From NCBI GenBank assembly GCA_963678705.1, contig OY783203.1, positions 7,564,001-7,628,000 of the forward strand: a stretch of DNA of 64,000 nucleotides. Direction: 5' to 3'. The notes under the pieces are model-generated. The model worked only from the letters and a program-made list of their open reading frames with translations. It had not been told where the DNA came from and ran no database searches. This DNA comes from Panorpa germanica (lineage: Eukaryota; Arthropoda; Insecta; Mecoptera; Panorpidae). The number at the start of each line of letters is the position of its first letter. The first letter of the stretch is position 1. Both the position numbers and the translations under genes were made by a program. Positions 38,137-49,696 of the stretch are shown here, in pieces.

Positions 38137-38216
38137 GAAGGTAAAGGCCCTGCTGGCTGACATAACAGAGAGGGCGGCCACGTATTGTGAAGAGGTTGAT
38201 TGTACTTTATATATAG
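38137..38216 (+). CDS. Candidate internal coding exon, unrecognised protein
   Basis: An 80 bp GC-richer block lies between an acceptor (TATTTATTGTAACAG) and a strong donor (ATAG/GTAAGA). Only one forward frame is open, giving VKALLADITERAATYCEEVD then CTLYI; the other two have stops within eight codons. The leftover 3' base G joins the AT at 49536 to make an Asp codon, so this exon and the one at 49536 are phase-compatible. Two Cys residues and the acidic run CEEVDC suggest a folded, possibly extracellular segment. I do not recognise the family. The minus strand is also open here but has weaker splice signals. Confidence 0.4.
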
Positions 38217-39273
38217 GTAAGATATATAAATGTAAATATATATGCTTAAATATACCTTTGCTTAAGTTAAAGAACAAAAAGTTTAATAGATTTGAGATCA
38301 CAAAAAGAGTGATACCTAAATTACAGTTTGACGTCATAGTTGTTTATAAATATAAAACATCGCGTTAGGTTTTGTGTTTTAACGTTTTAAACCACTCCTG
38401 TAATAAATGTAATATTTGTCTCTCTTTGGTTTTGTACATATAACAATATATACTAAGAAGACAAGTACCATAATGAATATCATAATATTATTCGTGTGTT
38501 TCAAAAATACATAAGATTGGTTCTGTGCGGCCTTAAAGAAAAGAAATGTTAAAATATTGTACAGTATACGGAACCTGTGATATTAATGGATAGAGATTGT
38601 GCTATGACTATGAGTCAAGTCAACTTGAACAAGAAAAGGACAGTCCACGTCTAAAAGAGTGTTATATATCGAGTTCTGTCCTTCATAAAGAAACATTCCT
38701 AGAATTATTCTTTGAATTTTCAAGTGATACAAAAGAATAAATCTAAAAATGATGTTTGGGTTATACATAAGTAATATTTTAAATTCTATTTAAAAATAAT
38801 ATAACACACCCCAGGTTGGAGAGGTAACTTAAAGAGTGTCCGTTATTAGTTCCACAACCTAGTATTTAAAAAAGTACCGTGGTCGCTGTCTCTTCATCTG
38901 CTTGCAAAGGAGTTCAAACTGCTGGAGAAGTCAACATATATCCAAATATTAGGGTTTAAATATTCCATGACAATTTAAAACATTCCTTAAGTAACAAAAA
39001 CCACCAAATTAAACGTTATTTTATAATTTTACACTTTCATAATTGTGTCACTTAATAAAATTATTAAATTTTTAATTTATTCGCACATTATCACTATAAG
39101 TTATGCACTAGAAGCTAGTGATTTAGTTTGTACGAATCCACTTGCACTATTAAAAGTCCATTTCCTTAAAAACAACACTTAAGAACCTGAAACAAAATGT
39201 CAAAATAATGTTTTCACTGATTTAAAAAGTGTAGTGCTAATGTGTTTTATTTGTGATATATGCATTTGTAAGC
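38217..39273. other. AT-rich stretch with CRE-like site
   Basis: TGACGTCA is at 38329-38336. A weak tRNA-like piece (GTACCGTGGTCGCTG) lies at about 38873. No gene is seen. Confidence 0.45.
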
Positions 39274-39305
39274 ACCTTGTGTTACGCAGTACTATAACAC
39301 AAGGT
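39274..39305. repeat. Perfect 11 bp stem hairpin
   Basis: ACCTTGTGTTA (39274-39284) pairs perfectly with TAACACAAGGT (39295-39305) across a 10-base loop. No transcription signal is evident. Confidence 0.8.
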
Positions 39306-40924
39306 TTTCAAAGCACCCTTATGGGGTATCTCGAAGGCTTCCTTATAAACACCAACATACACACACACAACACATGTGTTACTATCCTACTCATTCATGA
39401 AGTTTATCTGTTAGTGTTTTTTTAGGTGTTAACTTTTATGTGTTTATTTGCTATATTTTTTTCTATTGTGTGCGTGCATTGATTTGTGTACATACAACAC
39501 TTTCCCCAAAGAGTATTATAGCCGTCAATCTGTCATTACGATTGTTCTTTCATCGGCTAATGACACTGAAACGTGTGCATAATTAAGTATTATTCATTTG
39601 AATTTAAACTACTTAAATGACCATTTTATAAGTTGTGGTGTAGTGTATAAAAATAATAGATCTACATATGTGTATATTCCAGGACAAGAGTAAAAACTTA
39701 ATTATTACTAATTTTGAAGGTTTTGAAGTAAGTGTGAAGTAGTATTATGCGATTAATAAAGAAATGACGGTGGTTGAACACCGCTCTCTAGCAGTCATTG
39801 GGTTCTAGTTTACATAAAATCTAATATGCCGAATCATATTTTTAATACTGTATCAATTTTACACGCAATTTTAATCATGACATATTGTCAACAGCTATTA
39901 ACATAGCGCAAACTTATAAAGGATTCTGCAGGATGCTTGCAGATAATCTGAAGTCCTAAGGGCTATAAACATGAACAAATTGTTCGGAACACATTCTATG
40001 CTTGCCAGAACATAGGGAGTAAACCTGGTCATTGTGTTAATATAATTGCATCCAAGGAATATATAATAGCACTTTGCATACACGCGATGAACGGTTTTGG
40101 ATAAGAAGGAAGATGCAGCAATATCTTGATGTTAAGTATGGATATAAATTATTATGGAATTTATATATAAATAAAGTGTGGCTCTGTGTCTGTATGAATA
40201 CGCCACAAAACACAAGTGTAGGAATAAGGAACATTATGTGTTTATGCATTTGTGTATGTGTATGTATAATGTAAATAAGTGTGTAAAACAGCTAAATACG
40301 TATACACGAGATAAATGTGTATGGTAAATGTGGTTAACGTCCCCTGAGAGTGTACGTGCGTGATATATGCCAGCACACAACGGACAAACACACACAAACG
40401 CACGTTTCTTGTATCTGAATCTGTATGACAACTGTGGCTGTGGCCCGTGTCCCCGGAGGAGAGGATTTTGTATTATATTTAAGTGTCGCTAGCACGCACG
40501 CACACAATTCTTGCAAATAAACAAAACTCAGGATCATGTCAGTATTTCAGTATTATACTGTTATATAAATACATAGAATATAGCGCTGAAGTATACCGTG
40601 CTATTCAGAGCATAGTCCATTTAAAAATATTAAGACGGCTATAAATTTTTATATAAAATTGAACTAACTAATTCAAAACACTACACAAAATTCACTTTTG
40701 ACACAGTTTCAATCAACACTTAAAAGTGTAAAGTTTTTCGCGCCACCAATACGAACATCAAATCTTACAAGTGTTACAAAAACTCACTTTAGTAACATCA
40801 CTTGTAACTATTTTTTTTATATAAGCACGCCACTGTTAAAATTTACCACACAATTGTAAAAGCAAGGTATCATAAATATATATACAAAATAATATATTAA
40901 AGCTAAGCAAAAACTAACATTACG
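39306..40924. other. AT-rich DNA with TG/CA-rich tracts
   Basis: Degenerate TG-rich and CA-rich runs lie at 40229-40275 and 40375-40510. The many small frames at 39898-40537 are artefacts of these tracts. An inverted CAGTGGCG word is at 40828-40835. Confidence 0.55.
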
Positions 40925-41207
40925 TCACCAACGTTCCTCGCGGCTTCCAAACTACGACTGAAATTCAAAAAGCAATGTAGTAGTCATTTTACTTTCTGAA
41001 TCTGACGAATCGAGGCGCCACGAGCACTTTACAACAGTCACCAGTCCGCTTATGCTTTATACCGGGGCTTTCTGGTTAGTCGGACGGTCGTTCAGTGCAT
41101 GGTACTTAATATGCTTCGTTTCGTTTTTCGTCTTTTATCTCTTTCTTACTAATCAACGAGCCAGTGGAAAAAGTGTCTTTTGGAAATCGCCTTTGTCTCG
41201 CAAAGTA
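40925..41207 (+). promoter_or_regulatory. CpG-richer, promoter-like patch with possible first exon
   Basis: CpG words are dense compared with the flanks (CCTCGCGGCTTCC, CTGACGAATCGAGGCGCCACG, AGTCGGACGGTCGTTCAG). TTCAGTG at about 41092 resembles the insect initiator TCAGT. A possible donor (CTCGCAAA/GTAAAC) is at about 41207, and an acceptor-like TTATGATTACAG at 41522-41533 could follow it. No TATA box or downstream element is convincing. The frame 41180-41437 begins inside this patch and is not recognised. Confidence 0.25.
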
Positions 41208-43305
41208 AACCGATGAAGTTGTATTTATTTTATTTACAATGTGATAAACTGTTAGGTTTGCGCCTTGACTTAATTAGAAGTAAGCAGATATCCATTATTG
41301 TTACTAACAATTCTAGAAAACATTTTGAAGATTTTGTAAACGTAATCGGTATTGTTTTTAATTGCAATAGTAGTTTGTGTATGGTGTTTCTATTTAGAAA
41401 TAAATGTAATTGTAATAATGATTTAACTATAGATTAAGATTATATAATGAAACTAATAAATATTTAATAAAAAATAGTAAATACATTAATAACTAAATAA
41501 TTATTAACTAAATTGTTTGATTATGATTACAGGTAGCATTCATCAATCGGAAGTTAAAGGGAAGCCATATTGAGATCCTCTTAAATGATAGAAACTTAGA
41601 CAATCGTCAAAATTAAAGAATACTATTTGTAATGCGTTCCACTCCACAGAATACCACGTGGGGAATAAATTAAATGGTAATGATACAATCTAGTTGTTAC
41701 AAAAAATACACCTAATAGGCCGTACTTAATAACGGACGTATAAGTTAATTATTATTGTTCAACTATAACGTTAAAAGGAACGCGAGTGAAAAAGATTACC
41801 ATTCACCGTTCGCATGTGTTCAAAGTTAGAGAGGAAAGGGGGCAAGGGGTAAAATATTCCCTTAGTCGAAGAGAAAGAGAAGACAAGAGAAAAGATAGCG
41901 TATAATTCGAGGGGCAGAGGCACAAGCAGCTGCTTATGCACGATATACGTGTCTAGTGTCTTACATTGAACTTTAGCGGGGACCTATATATTATTATCAT
42001 GTCTTGATACAATTTGGTTGATATATTAAGTTAATCAGCTCGTTTTTGTCCGATTTCCTCCGTATAATCACGAATTAAATGCACAAACCAAGCTTATGGT
42101 AGTATAACATATAGTTGCGGCTATCACCACATTATGTACCTAAATTTTAATAGTCTCAACACACATGTAGAGTAAAACACATCTATCGAACAGTATGGAC
42201 GCATGAGTACAAACAGCGTGTGGGGGAGCGGGGCAACGAGTTAGAGGAGACAGGGGTTTACATAGTCCACACATCACATCGCATATGCCTTTGATTCTCA
42301 AGCCGAGAACCGAGATCCAACTGAATGTATTAACTTTGTTGCGTGTTTAGAACGATATACGATGATACCACGGGGTGAGGACGAGGACGAGGAAGGGGAC
42401 GGGTACTGCTTTTGCTATTGCTATTGCTATGACTATCAGACGATGTGCATGTGTTTGTAATGTATTAGAACAGCAAGTGTCTATAATATTACAACCACTA
42501 GCGCCGCGTAACGGAATAGCTCTAAACTTTGGAATGTTTCTCAAAGCATGATCATAGGTGGCTTGGCAAACCACTTCTATTATGAATTGATGTTATCCTC
42601 TAACTTATCAAACTGTCCGTAATGGTACTCTTTACAAATTGCATATTTTAGTGAAAATTTAATGTATATTATGTTATTAAAAGTAATAAACAAGTAATAT
42701 TATAACACCAAGAGTGGTAAATTACAACACGTAGTAAAATTGTATCAGCATTATGAAAAAAAAATTTCTATCAGAACTCAAACGGTTATCTTTTTGTATC
42801 TTTAATTATTATCTCTTTAAATCTACTAATCGTATATCCTTATCCATATAAATCTTTTTTTTATATCGGGCTCACCACTTCTGGGACCACTCTTATATTA
42901 TTCTTTAGTCAGCGATAAAATTCGGATCTGCTACACTCTGTTATGTAGCAGTTACATATCATATACCGCAAAACGTATCCAATTTATAAATGTTACATAA
43001 AGCGTACATTATTAGGCAATCGACGGAAAAGATCCAGGGTAGGAACCAAAACCATTAAAGAAATCATCAAAAACATTTTTCAATATTAAACATTTTTCCG
43101 ATTTTTCAATAGTCAGCTAAGTGTGGTTTTTATTATAACCTTGGTTCATACTTTTGTTTCTCAGTTTTAGTTTTTCGGGGCAAACATAACTGTAGTTTAA
43201 CCCACAAAAATAACTGGGTAACATTTTTCGTTAGTTAACTGTGGTCAAACTTTGACAGAACTAAAATTAAGAAACCCATTTTTTTGGATACTGTAACAAC
43301 GGTAG
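41208..43305. other. AT-rich DNA with purine-rich and simple-repeat tracts
   Basis: A purine-rich tract lies at 41830-41930. AAGCAGCTGCTT, a 12 bp palindrome with an E-box core, is near 41925. A GAGGAC repeat lies at 42376-42392 and a TTGCTA repeat at 42411-42431. The minus-strand frame 42347-42574 spans the last two and is an artefact. Confidence 0.5.
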
Positions 43306-43569
43306 CCCAGGTAGAAAATTATTTTTGAGTGTAGGTTTGAAACTTGAAAGTAGCGTTATTTGAGCTTGGTATACAAGGTATGTAAAACGCATCCTATGAT
43401 AACAATTTATTTCGGGTAACAAAACAAATTTTAAAAGTTTATATACCATAAAAATTATGAATTATTACCATATCCTTACATGCGAGTTACAAGCTTCTAT
43501 ATTGGTACTAGCTAATGCTTGCAAAGATAGCTTTATAAAATCTAATTTCAAGATTCATTTCTACCTGGG
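43306..43569 (-). mobile_element. MITE-like element M3, short copy
   Basis: The ends CCCAGGTAGAAAATTATTTT and AATTTCAAGATTCATTTCTA then CCTGGG give a CCCAGGTAGAAA-type inverted terminal repeat. The whole 264 bp is the reverse complement of blocks in 26998-27795. No clear target duplication is seen. The frames 43267-43449 (-) and 43457-43708 (+) overlap the element and are not genes. Confidence 0.75.
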
Positions 43570-45266
43570 AAACGCTCATATATATACATTAACCTATATT
43601 TTATTAAAACAAAATACAACCCCTCAAAATTTAGTTTATAACTCCATGGACCAATCTGGGCACCATACGTCACAACATTGCTTTTCTTATATCCATTTAT
43701 TGAGTTGAAGTCTATAAAAACCTATTTATTAAATTTAAATAAATGTAACAAGTTTAGAATATGTTACAATTGTTTTTTAAGTAAGCATATATAAACATAA
43801 ATGTAGTTATCTGTCATCCATTAATGTCGGACGATCTCATGAATAAAAATCAGATGCACTAACAAAAATATTGAATACATTAATGCCATTACGAGTATAC
43901 TTGACGTTACAATAAATCGATGCATTGTTAAATATCAATTTATCAAAGAAAAAAAGGTTTATTAATGCTAATTGTATTCGCGAATTGTATTTCATGTAAA
44001 TGGATTGATATATAAGTATTTCGATAATTGAAGTTAGATGTTCTTAAGATTTGTTCAACATAAACGTAAAAAGTGCTATTAGAATAGTAATATTGCCTTT
44101 TTGGATTATTAAAATAAAAAAATCATTTTTAAAATTAATAATCTTAAGTATCATTTCCACTCACTGCTTTAATTTAATATTGTATTTAATTTAAACTGTT
44201 TACCATTTTTAATTTATTTTTTAAGTTTAGAACTTTACAAGGTCCAATGTTTTAAATTAAAAATATTTAATTAGGAAAAACTATATTATATTCCTCTTTA
44301 TAATATTTATAACCTCCAAAATGTAACAATCGAAGTTTGATGTCAGTTTTTGAAAAATATAGAAGTGAAAACAAATTCTACTACTAATTGTCATTAAAAA
44401 TAGCAATTTTAATTATTTCACATACAATTTTGTCGAACTGTCAAAATATATATTACTAACGATGTATACGCACCAACTAAATTAACTAAACTTAAATTAA
44501 AACACAAATGTGAAAAGGAATGCTTAAACGAAAACCTGAAATTTAGATTACAATATTAAATAAGAACAGTAAATTAAATATCAAAACAGTGAGTGGGAAT
44601 GAGGCTTTACCCTTGTACCTTTAATTATCATTCCTACACATCAATTTTAGATTTTAATTTTAATTAGTTAGTTAGTTATTTATAGTAATTGATTTATCTA
44701 TACAAAATACCTTCATAATACTTCCGGGTTTGGTTTCTATAGATACCCCTTTGGTTTTTGGTAAAACAAAATATAGAAACACCACAGGCGACGCTTACGG
44801 TACAACGTTCTTGTATTCCATTATTTTAATAAATGGTATAGAAATTAAAATTCCGAATAAGACTTGAGCGGGGTCGTAGACTCGCAGAAGTGGTTTTGAT
44901 ATGTTAGAACGTTCTTATTTTTTGTGAAGGTTTGCGGATGATTTATTCAACCCCTCCCTTTACCTTCTCCAGACTACCACTCGCGCACCATCCCCATTGA
45001 TAGGTTGCGTAGAACGTTGGTCCCGTCTAGACGCGTGATTATCATACACTTTCGTTTGAATACAGACGGACACGATCACTGTATTGAAAGGTTCTAATTG
45101 ATTGTTCGAAAATGAAAGAGTCTACTTGGAGAAATTGAGATATTCTGCAGATGGAATCTTTTAAATACTTATTTATAACATTTAGAAAATGAACACGAAA
45201 TTCTTTCTATCTCTTCATTCCTTATATTTATATAATAAATAAGGTAAAATAAATAGGAATAATTAG
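43570..45266. other. AT-rich stretch, GC-richer from 44860
   Basis: 44860-45070 is CpG-richer (GACTTGAGCGGGGTCGTAGA, CCGTCTAGACGCGTG) and could be regulatory or an old element. No gene is recognised. Confidence 0.4.
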
Positions 45267-45316
45267 GTCGTGGGTGATAGGACTTCAGCATCGGAAATAG
45301 GCCAACAAAAAAAATA
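45267..45316 (+). repeat. SINE-1 fragment, 3' body and tail
   Basis: GGTCGTGGGTGATAGGACTT then CAGCATCGGAAATAGGCCAAC and an A run is the reverse complement of 51627-51667. The A run fits the 3' end of a retroposed copy. Confidence 0.75.
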
Positions 45317-45674
45317 TTGTGATTGCTGAATACTGTGATAAAGGCAAAGAAAGAGATAGCCGCGAAAGTCCTCTATTTCTCTTTCGAGCCGAGTAACGAA
45401 AATATAGCTACTACTAGAGCCACGTTGCGTCAGAGTGGGGGGCTGTCGGTGTCTTTATTCATTTTAAAATTTACTGTATGCTACACTCACTGTTACAAAT
45501 ATTTTTATTTTTATTTTAGCTATAGCATCTGCTTCCATGTTTACCCTCTACCATACCGCCAATCAACCAAGCCAGCAGCAGCGGTTCGGCTAGGAAGAAA
45601 CAGATAGGACTCTCGGTAGGCTATCCCTCTTTTTCCTTTTATCGCTTCCTCTTCCTCTTATTCTTATATCTCTA
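45317..45674. other. Open frame between SINE pieces, not called as a gene
   Basis: The frame 45323-45607 (VLYFSFEPSNENIATTRATL...) is moderately GC-rich. A good acceptor-like tract ending TTATTTTAG at 45519 precedes IASASMFTLYHTANQPSQQQ and a stop at 45591-45593. Lying between SINE pieces, it may be element-derived. No family is recognised. Confidence 0.25.
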
Positions 45675-45738
45675 TGTTGGGAATCGAACCCGGACCTAAG
45701 CATAGCTAAGTGTTAGAGACCTAACTACCTCTGCCAAA
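45675..45738 (-). repeat. Second tRNA-derived SINE (SINE-2) head
   Basis: Read on the minus strand, TTTGGCAGAGGTAGTTAGG provides an A box and GGGTTCGATTCCC (complement of about 45678-45690) a near-perfect B box. The spacing between them is tRNA-like. The downstream minus-strand sequence is purine-rich (AAGAGGAAGAGGAAGCG). The head differs from SINE-1. It abuts the mariner relic, suggesting insertion into it. Confidence 0.65.
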
Positions 45739-45739
45739 G

Positions 45740-46182
45740 TGCGTCAGGTGATTGACGCTGTAGATATCTCAACTGAGCGGTTACATCACATTTTACATGA
45801 ATATTTGGACACGAAAAAGCTATCCGCGCGAAGAGTACCGCGATTACGATTGAGGGTGTAGTCACCATGGCAAAAATTCATAAATTGGACTACGAACTGC
45901 TACTCCATTGAACATATTCTCCAGATTTCCTTGCGATTATTTCCTATTTCCAAACCTGAAGAAATAGCTGAGCGGTAAGAGATTTGGGTCTAACAAGAGG
46001 GTTATCACTGAAACAACTGAAACAACTGAAACAAAACGCCTATTTTGAGGGCATTAAGGAAACCTATTATTTGGAAGGAATAACAAACATTGAAAGAGCG
46101 CTTGACTAAATATGTCAAACTTGAAGAGACTATGTCGATAAATAAAGCGCTTTTTGCCGAAAAAATATCTTTTATTTAGAAA
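45740..46182 (+). pseudogene. mariner-family transposase relic, internally deleted
   Basis: 45749-45859 reads VIDAVDISTERLHHILHEYL then DTKKLSARRVPRL, the segment before the catalytic core in mariner transposases. After a jump, 45868-45940 reads AKIHKLDYELLLH...YSPD, and 45943-46000 reads YFLFPNLKK...LSGKRFGSN. Next come AYFEGIKETYYLEGI and KYVKLEE. These match the C-terminal third of mariner transposases, including the final catalytic-Asp neighbourhood. The stretch expected to carry the first two catalytic Asp residues is missing at about 45860. Several stops and frameshifts are present, plus a triplicated ACAACTGAA (46012-46030). It is non-functional. Confidence 0.85.
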
Positions 46183-47024
46183 TAAAGCACTTTAGAAACA
46201 AAAGACACTGAATTATCAAACTACTCCTGTATTTTTATATTTTGTATCGCCCAAAACTTTGACTACTCTCTAGATTAACCCTCCTTTGCGAAATTTAATC
46301 TAAATCTATACATAGAATACTAGAGCAGTAGAACTCGTAGCAGTGGTAGTAGCATCGCTAACACCGTCACTGTAAATAGTCCTGATTTGTTGATTTGCCT
46401 ATGTCAGCGTGGACGGGATAATCATTGGATTAGTGTTGAATGGCATTTGTGTCGGTACGCGTCCTGTTAAGTGAAGCTACTCAACAAATACAAATAGAAA
46501 CAGTAATAGACAAATAGATGTACATATACAAACGTACGTACGTACGAGTACCACTGATGTAGATTAATGTTCTTTTATTGAATTGTTAATGCATTTGTAC
46601 TTAATAAAAAAACAACTTATTATTAACCCGTCATTTTCTAATTTAGATTCTTGAATGGTTCTGCATAAGTAACATTTAAATTATTCAATTTAATATGATG
46701 TAAACATAATTTAGAAATGTACAAACAAACAATTGTTTGAATTAATCAGTTTGTGCCTAATACTCGTATCAAATATGGCACTTCTATTGCTTGTAGAACA
46801 CGTGTTTATTATGAGAATGAGAGGATGATGATCATGACGATAAGGCTTATTATCAATAGAGGTTGTGTAACAAGTACAATGTCAATTTAACAAGTGTCGA
46901 CTACAATGTTCCCTCAACTCGGCTTTAATTTATAAATGTTATGTAAGTTTAATATTGATATTGTTAAGCGAAATTACATTTTAAATAACGCAGTCTTACA
47001 GGTTTTTTTTTAAGATTTATGTTA
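46183..47024. other. AT-rich stretch, no gene seen
   Basis: An ACGT tetranucleotide run lies at 46532-46546. TACTCGTA/TACGAGTA occurs at 46543 and 46761. A mariner terminal repeat may lie within 46200-46260 but was not identified. Confidence 0.45.
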
Positions 47025-47062
47025 CAGTTCTAATTACGAGAGTTCGCCGGTGACTCTTGCAT
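47025..47062 (+). mobile_element. MITE M1, single end
   Basis: CAGTTCTAATTACGAGAGTT then CGCCGGTGACTCTTGC matches the left end of the element at 14148. No inverted partner is found downstream, so the rest has decayed or been lost. Confidence 0.7.
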
Positions 47063-49535
47063 AAAAGAGGTTATAAGAGCTGTTAAATCTACAATACGAT
47101 GGTGAATTTTATCTCAATCGTTTCTATGTGCATATTAGAAAAAATAGTGACAATCAAAGAATTTGATTCGCTTTTAAATAAACAATCAGCGATACGTCAA
47201 TGTTTATTAAATTCAATGAAAAATAATGAAAGTGTCAAATTATAACCATCAACATAAATTCATCATAAAATTAACATATAATCTCATCACAATGAATTTT
47301 AAATGAAGATTTGCATTTATATGCTTATAAGATTTAATTGTGTCATGAGCTGTCATTTCCAAGGTCGTACATTCTTTGTTTGTTGTTTTGAAAAAGAAAC
47401 TGATTATGAGTTTTTCAACAAAATTATCTTTAACTTCATTATATGTTTATAAATAAAAATGTCAGGCATTTAACGAAGTAATTTGGAAGTAATCCTTTGC
47501 GTAATTCATAAAAATAGAAATAAAAGTAATTTGGCATTATGTTTAACCTTTGAACTTATCTAATGTCTAATCTAAAAACAAAGTTACCCTTGGAGAATAA
47601 CTGATTTGTGACAATTTAAAGGTGGCGTGCCTGATATAAAAACTGAGGATTAACGATGATGATAATTATGAGGGGAGACAATAGACAAGACTGGATAGAA
47701 TGGATTCTGTGACAAATTTGCACTAGGTAGAATGGAATATGGACATCTTTCCCGGTTTCGTTTGTGTGTGTGATTGATTTAATAATTATTTTTTAACTTA
47801 ATTTATACACATTGATATTTCATACAAAATTCAACGAAACATACGTATCGAATGTAAAAAATATTGCCTTAACGTCAAATATACATATACATATATATAG
47901 TTTTACATTAATGTTACTCTACTATCTTCTCAATAACAAAGACGTTTCTTGCAGTAAATCGATATTTCTTAACTAAATAATACATATGTGATTCTGAGTT
48001 TTAGGGCAGCTACAAAAAATTGTATGTACTTTTTTTCTGTTGATGGATATTAAAGTTTTCGAACTAAATACTTTCGTGTGGGTTAAAAAAAGCAAAGTGG
48101 ACATTGCGAACAAAGAACATAACGGCGACGATTTTTTAGGATTCGAGTTGAATCCAATGTAACATTAACCAACATTTAAAAAAGCTATAGCTAAGGCTAG
48201 GGAACTTTTATAAGTCTCCACTGTCCAAATCTTAATAGTAGGTTTATGAATAATTGTCATGGCTACGCAAAATAACACTTCATCTAATAATAGTCGCAAT
48301 TATGCGTGAATTACGTTACTTGGCTATTTTTAACGTAACTGCAATAGATACAAAATAACGTTGTTTAACGCAAAGCAAATAGTCAGTGGCTTTTTATAAT
48401 AAATCCATTCACATTTCACATTGGAGATGTACAAATCTAATTAAGATTGTTTTAATCAAACATGTCATAAATAGCGCCCTTTTGCTACCTATTTAATATA
48501 AGAGTATGAGTAAAATTTAATGAAATGAAAAACAAAACTATAAATGTTTAAGCATACGAATGCTATAATATACTAGCTGTAATTATAGTGACAGCCATGT
48601 AAAATAAAAAGAGAATAGATATTCATTAATATATAATGAGTAAGCGAGACAAGGATATAAAGTTTAATTAAAAAGAAGTTAATTAATGTTAATTAATCTT
48701 TGTAATAAAAGAATTGTTGCGTATTAGTTACCTAGACATTCAACAATTAATATATGGAGTTTTTTGAGTAAGTTAGCTATTTTATTTTGTTGGTATATTT
48801 GTTAATTAACCAATAGGATTTAATTTTGAGAAGCCATTTCTAACGTTAAAGACCAGATATATGAGACACAAAACTATAAAGATCGCACACTATATTTGAA
48901 ATTCCCGTTGTGTCCCCTTTTTGATGAATAACGTCGGGACACCGTTTTATTTCGTTCTACAACATTGTGTGATTTAACGTTTTTCAATACTCTGTCAGAA
49001 ATATATTTCTTTTTTTGTAGATTTGCACAGAAGCAGTACCGTAAGGAAATGTAACAAGAAAAACCTATTTAATTTAGCCCAATTAAATATCTTACAGTTA
49101 CCAATTAGAGCCCTCTTACGCTATATATGGGCTCAGGACTAAAGATTAGCCTTTTTCTACTATCGATTTGCTTTTATCTCGTATCTTTTCTGTAAAAAAA
49201 TTGATCTAAATGTAAATACTGCAACTAAATTAAATATCAGTTAAAATAATATTCAAATCTCAGAATAATACAAATGTTCTTTACGTTTCACAGTCGATTT
49301 AAACAAAGAAATAAAATGTTTATTACTTAATCAAGAATAATAAAAAAAAGTAAATGAAAAATTGTCGTATGAAAATATGTTCTGTTTCTTTGAAATAAAA
49401 ATATAATAAATATTATACTCATAACTATACTACATAACACAATATATGGTTACGGGTTATAAAAAAAAGTTGTGTTTCTATTTTATTATTTAGTAATGCT
49501 TAAATTCTGGTTTGACGATTTTGTTTTTATTTCAG
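47063..49535. other. AT-rich stretch, no gene seen
   Basis: No ORF of note. 48100-48140 and 48905-48955 are slightly GC-richer but unrecognised. Confidence 0.5.
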
Positions 49536-49696
49536 ATAATCTAAATACATCTAACACAACACGACATTACCGGACCACCCTGATCCCTGACCCTCCGCCG
49601 GAATTAAACTACCCGGAAATACAACTCAAACTAGACACAGTGCTGCTGCTAAAAAAGGGGTCTATCTATTTATATGATTTTTATTACGCACTTTGA
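49536..49696 (+). CDS. Candidate terminal exon, unrecognised protein
   Basis: A strong acceptor (TTGTTTTTATTTCAG) precedes an open frame: NLNTSNTTRHYRTTLIPDPP, then PELNYPEIQLKLDTVLLLKK, then a stop at 49694-49696. The core 49555-49660 is much GC-richer than its surroundings and has coding-like codon choice. Two potential N-glycosylation sites (NTS, NTT) and a proline-rich PDPPPE suggest a secreted or extracellular segment. The exon may instead end within AAAAAAGGGGTCTATC, because the residues after KKG are AT-biased. Its 5' phase fits the exon at 38137-38216. No family is recognised. Confidence 0.35.

Noticed and set aside
40037-40537. Several overlapping small ORFs on both strands
   Set aside because: They arise from degenerate TG/CA-rich tracts.
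43120-43275. Inverted-repeat element with GTTTCTCAGTTTTAG and CTAAAATTAAGAAAC ends
   Set aside because: Only 13 of 15 bases match, and the interior does not pair further.
45675-45738. tRNA gene on the minus strand
   Set aside because: A and B boxes are good, but the flanks do not form an acceptor stem and a purine-rich SINE-like body follows.
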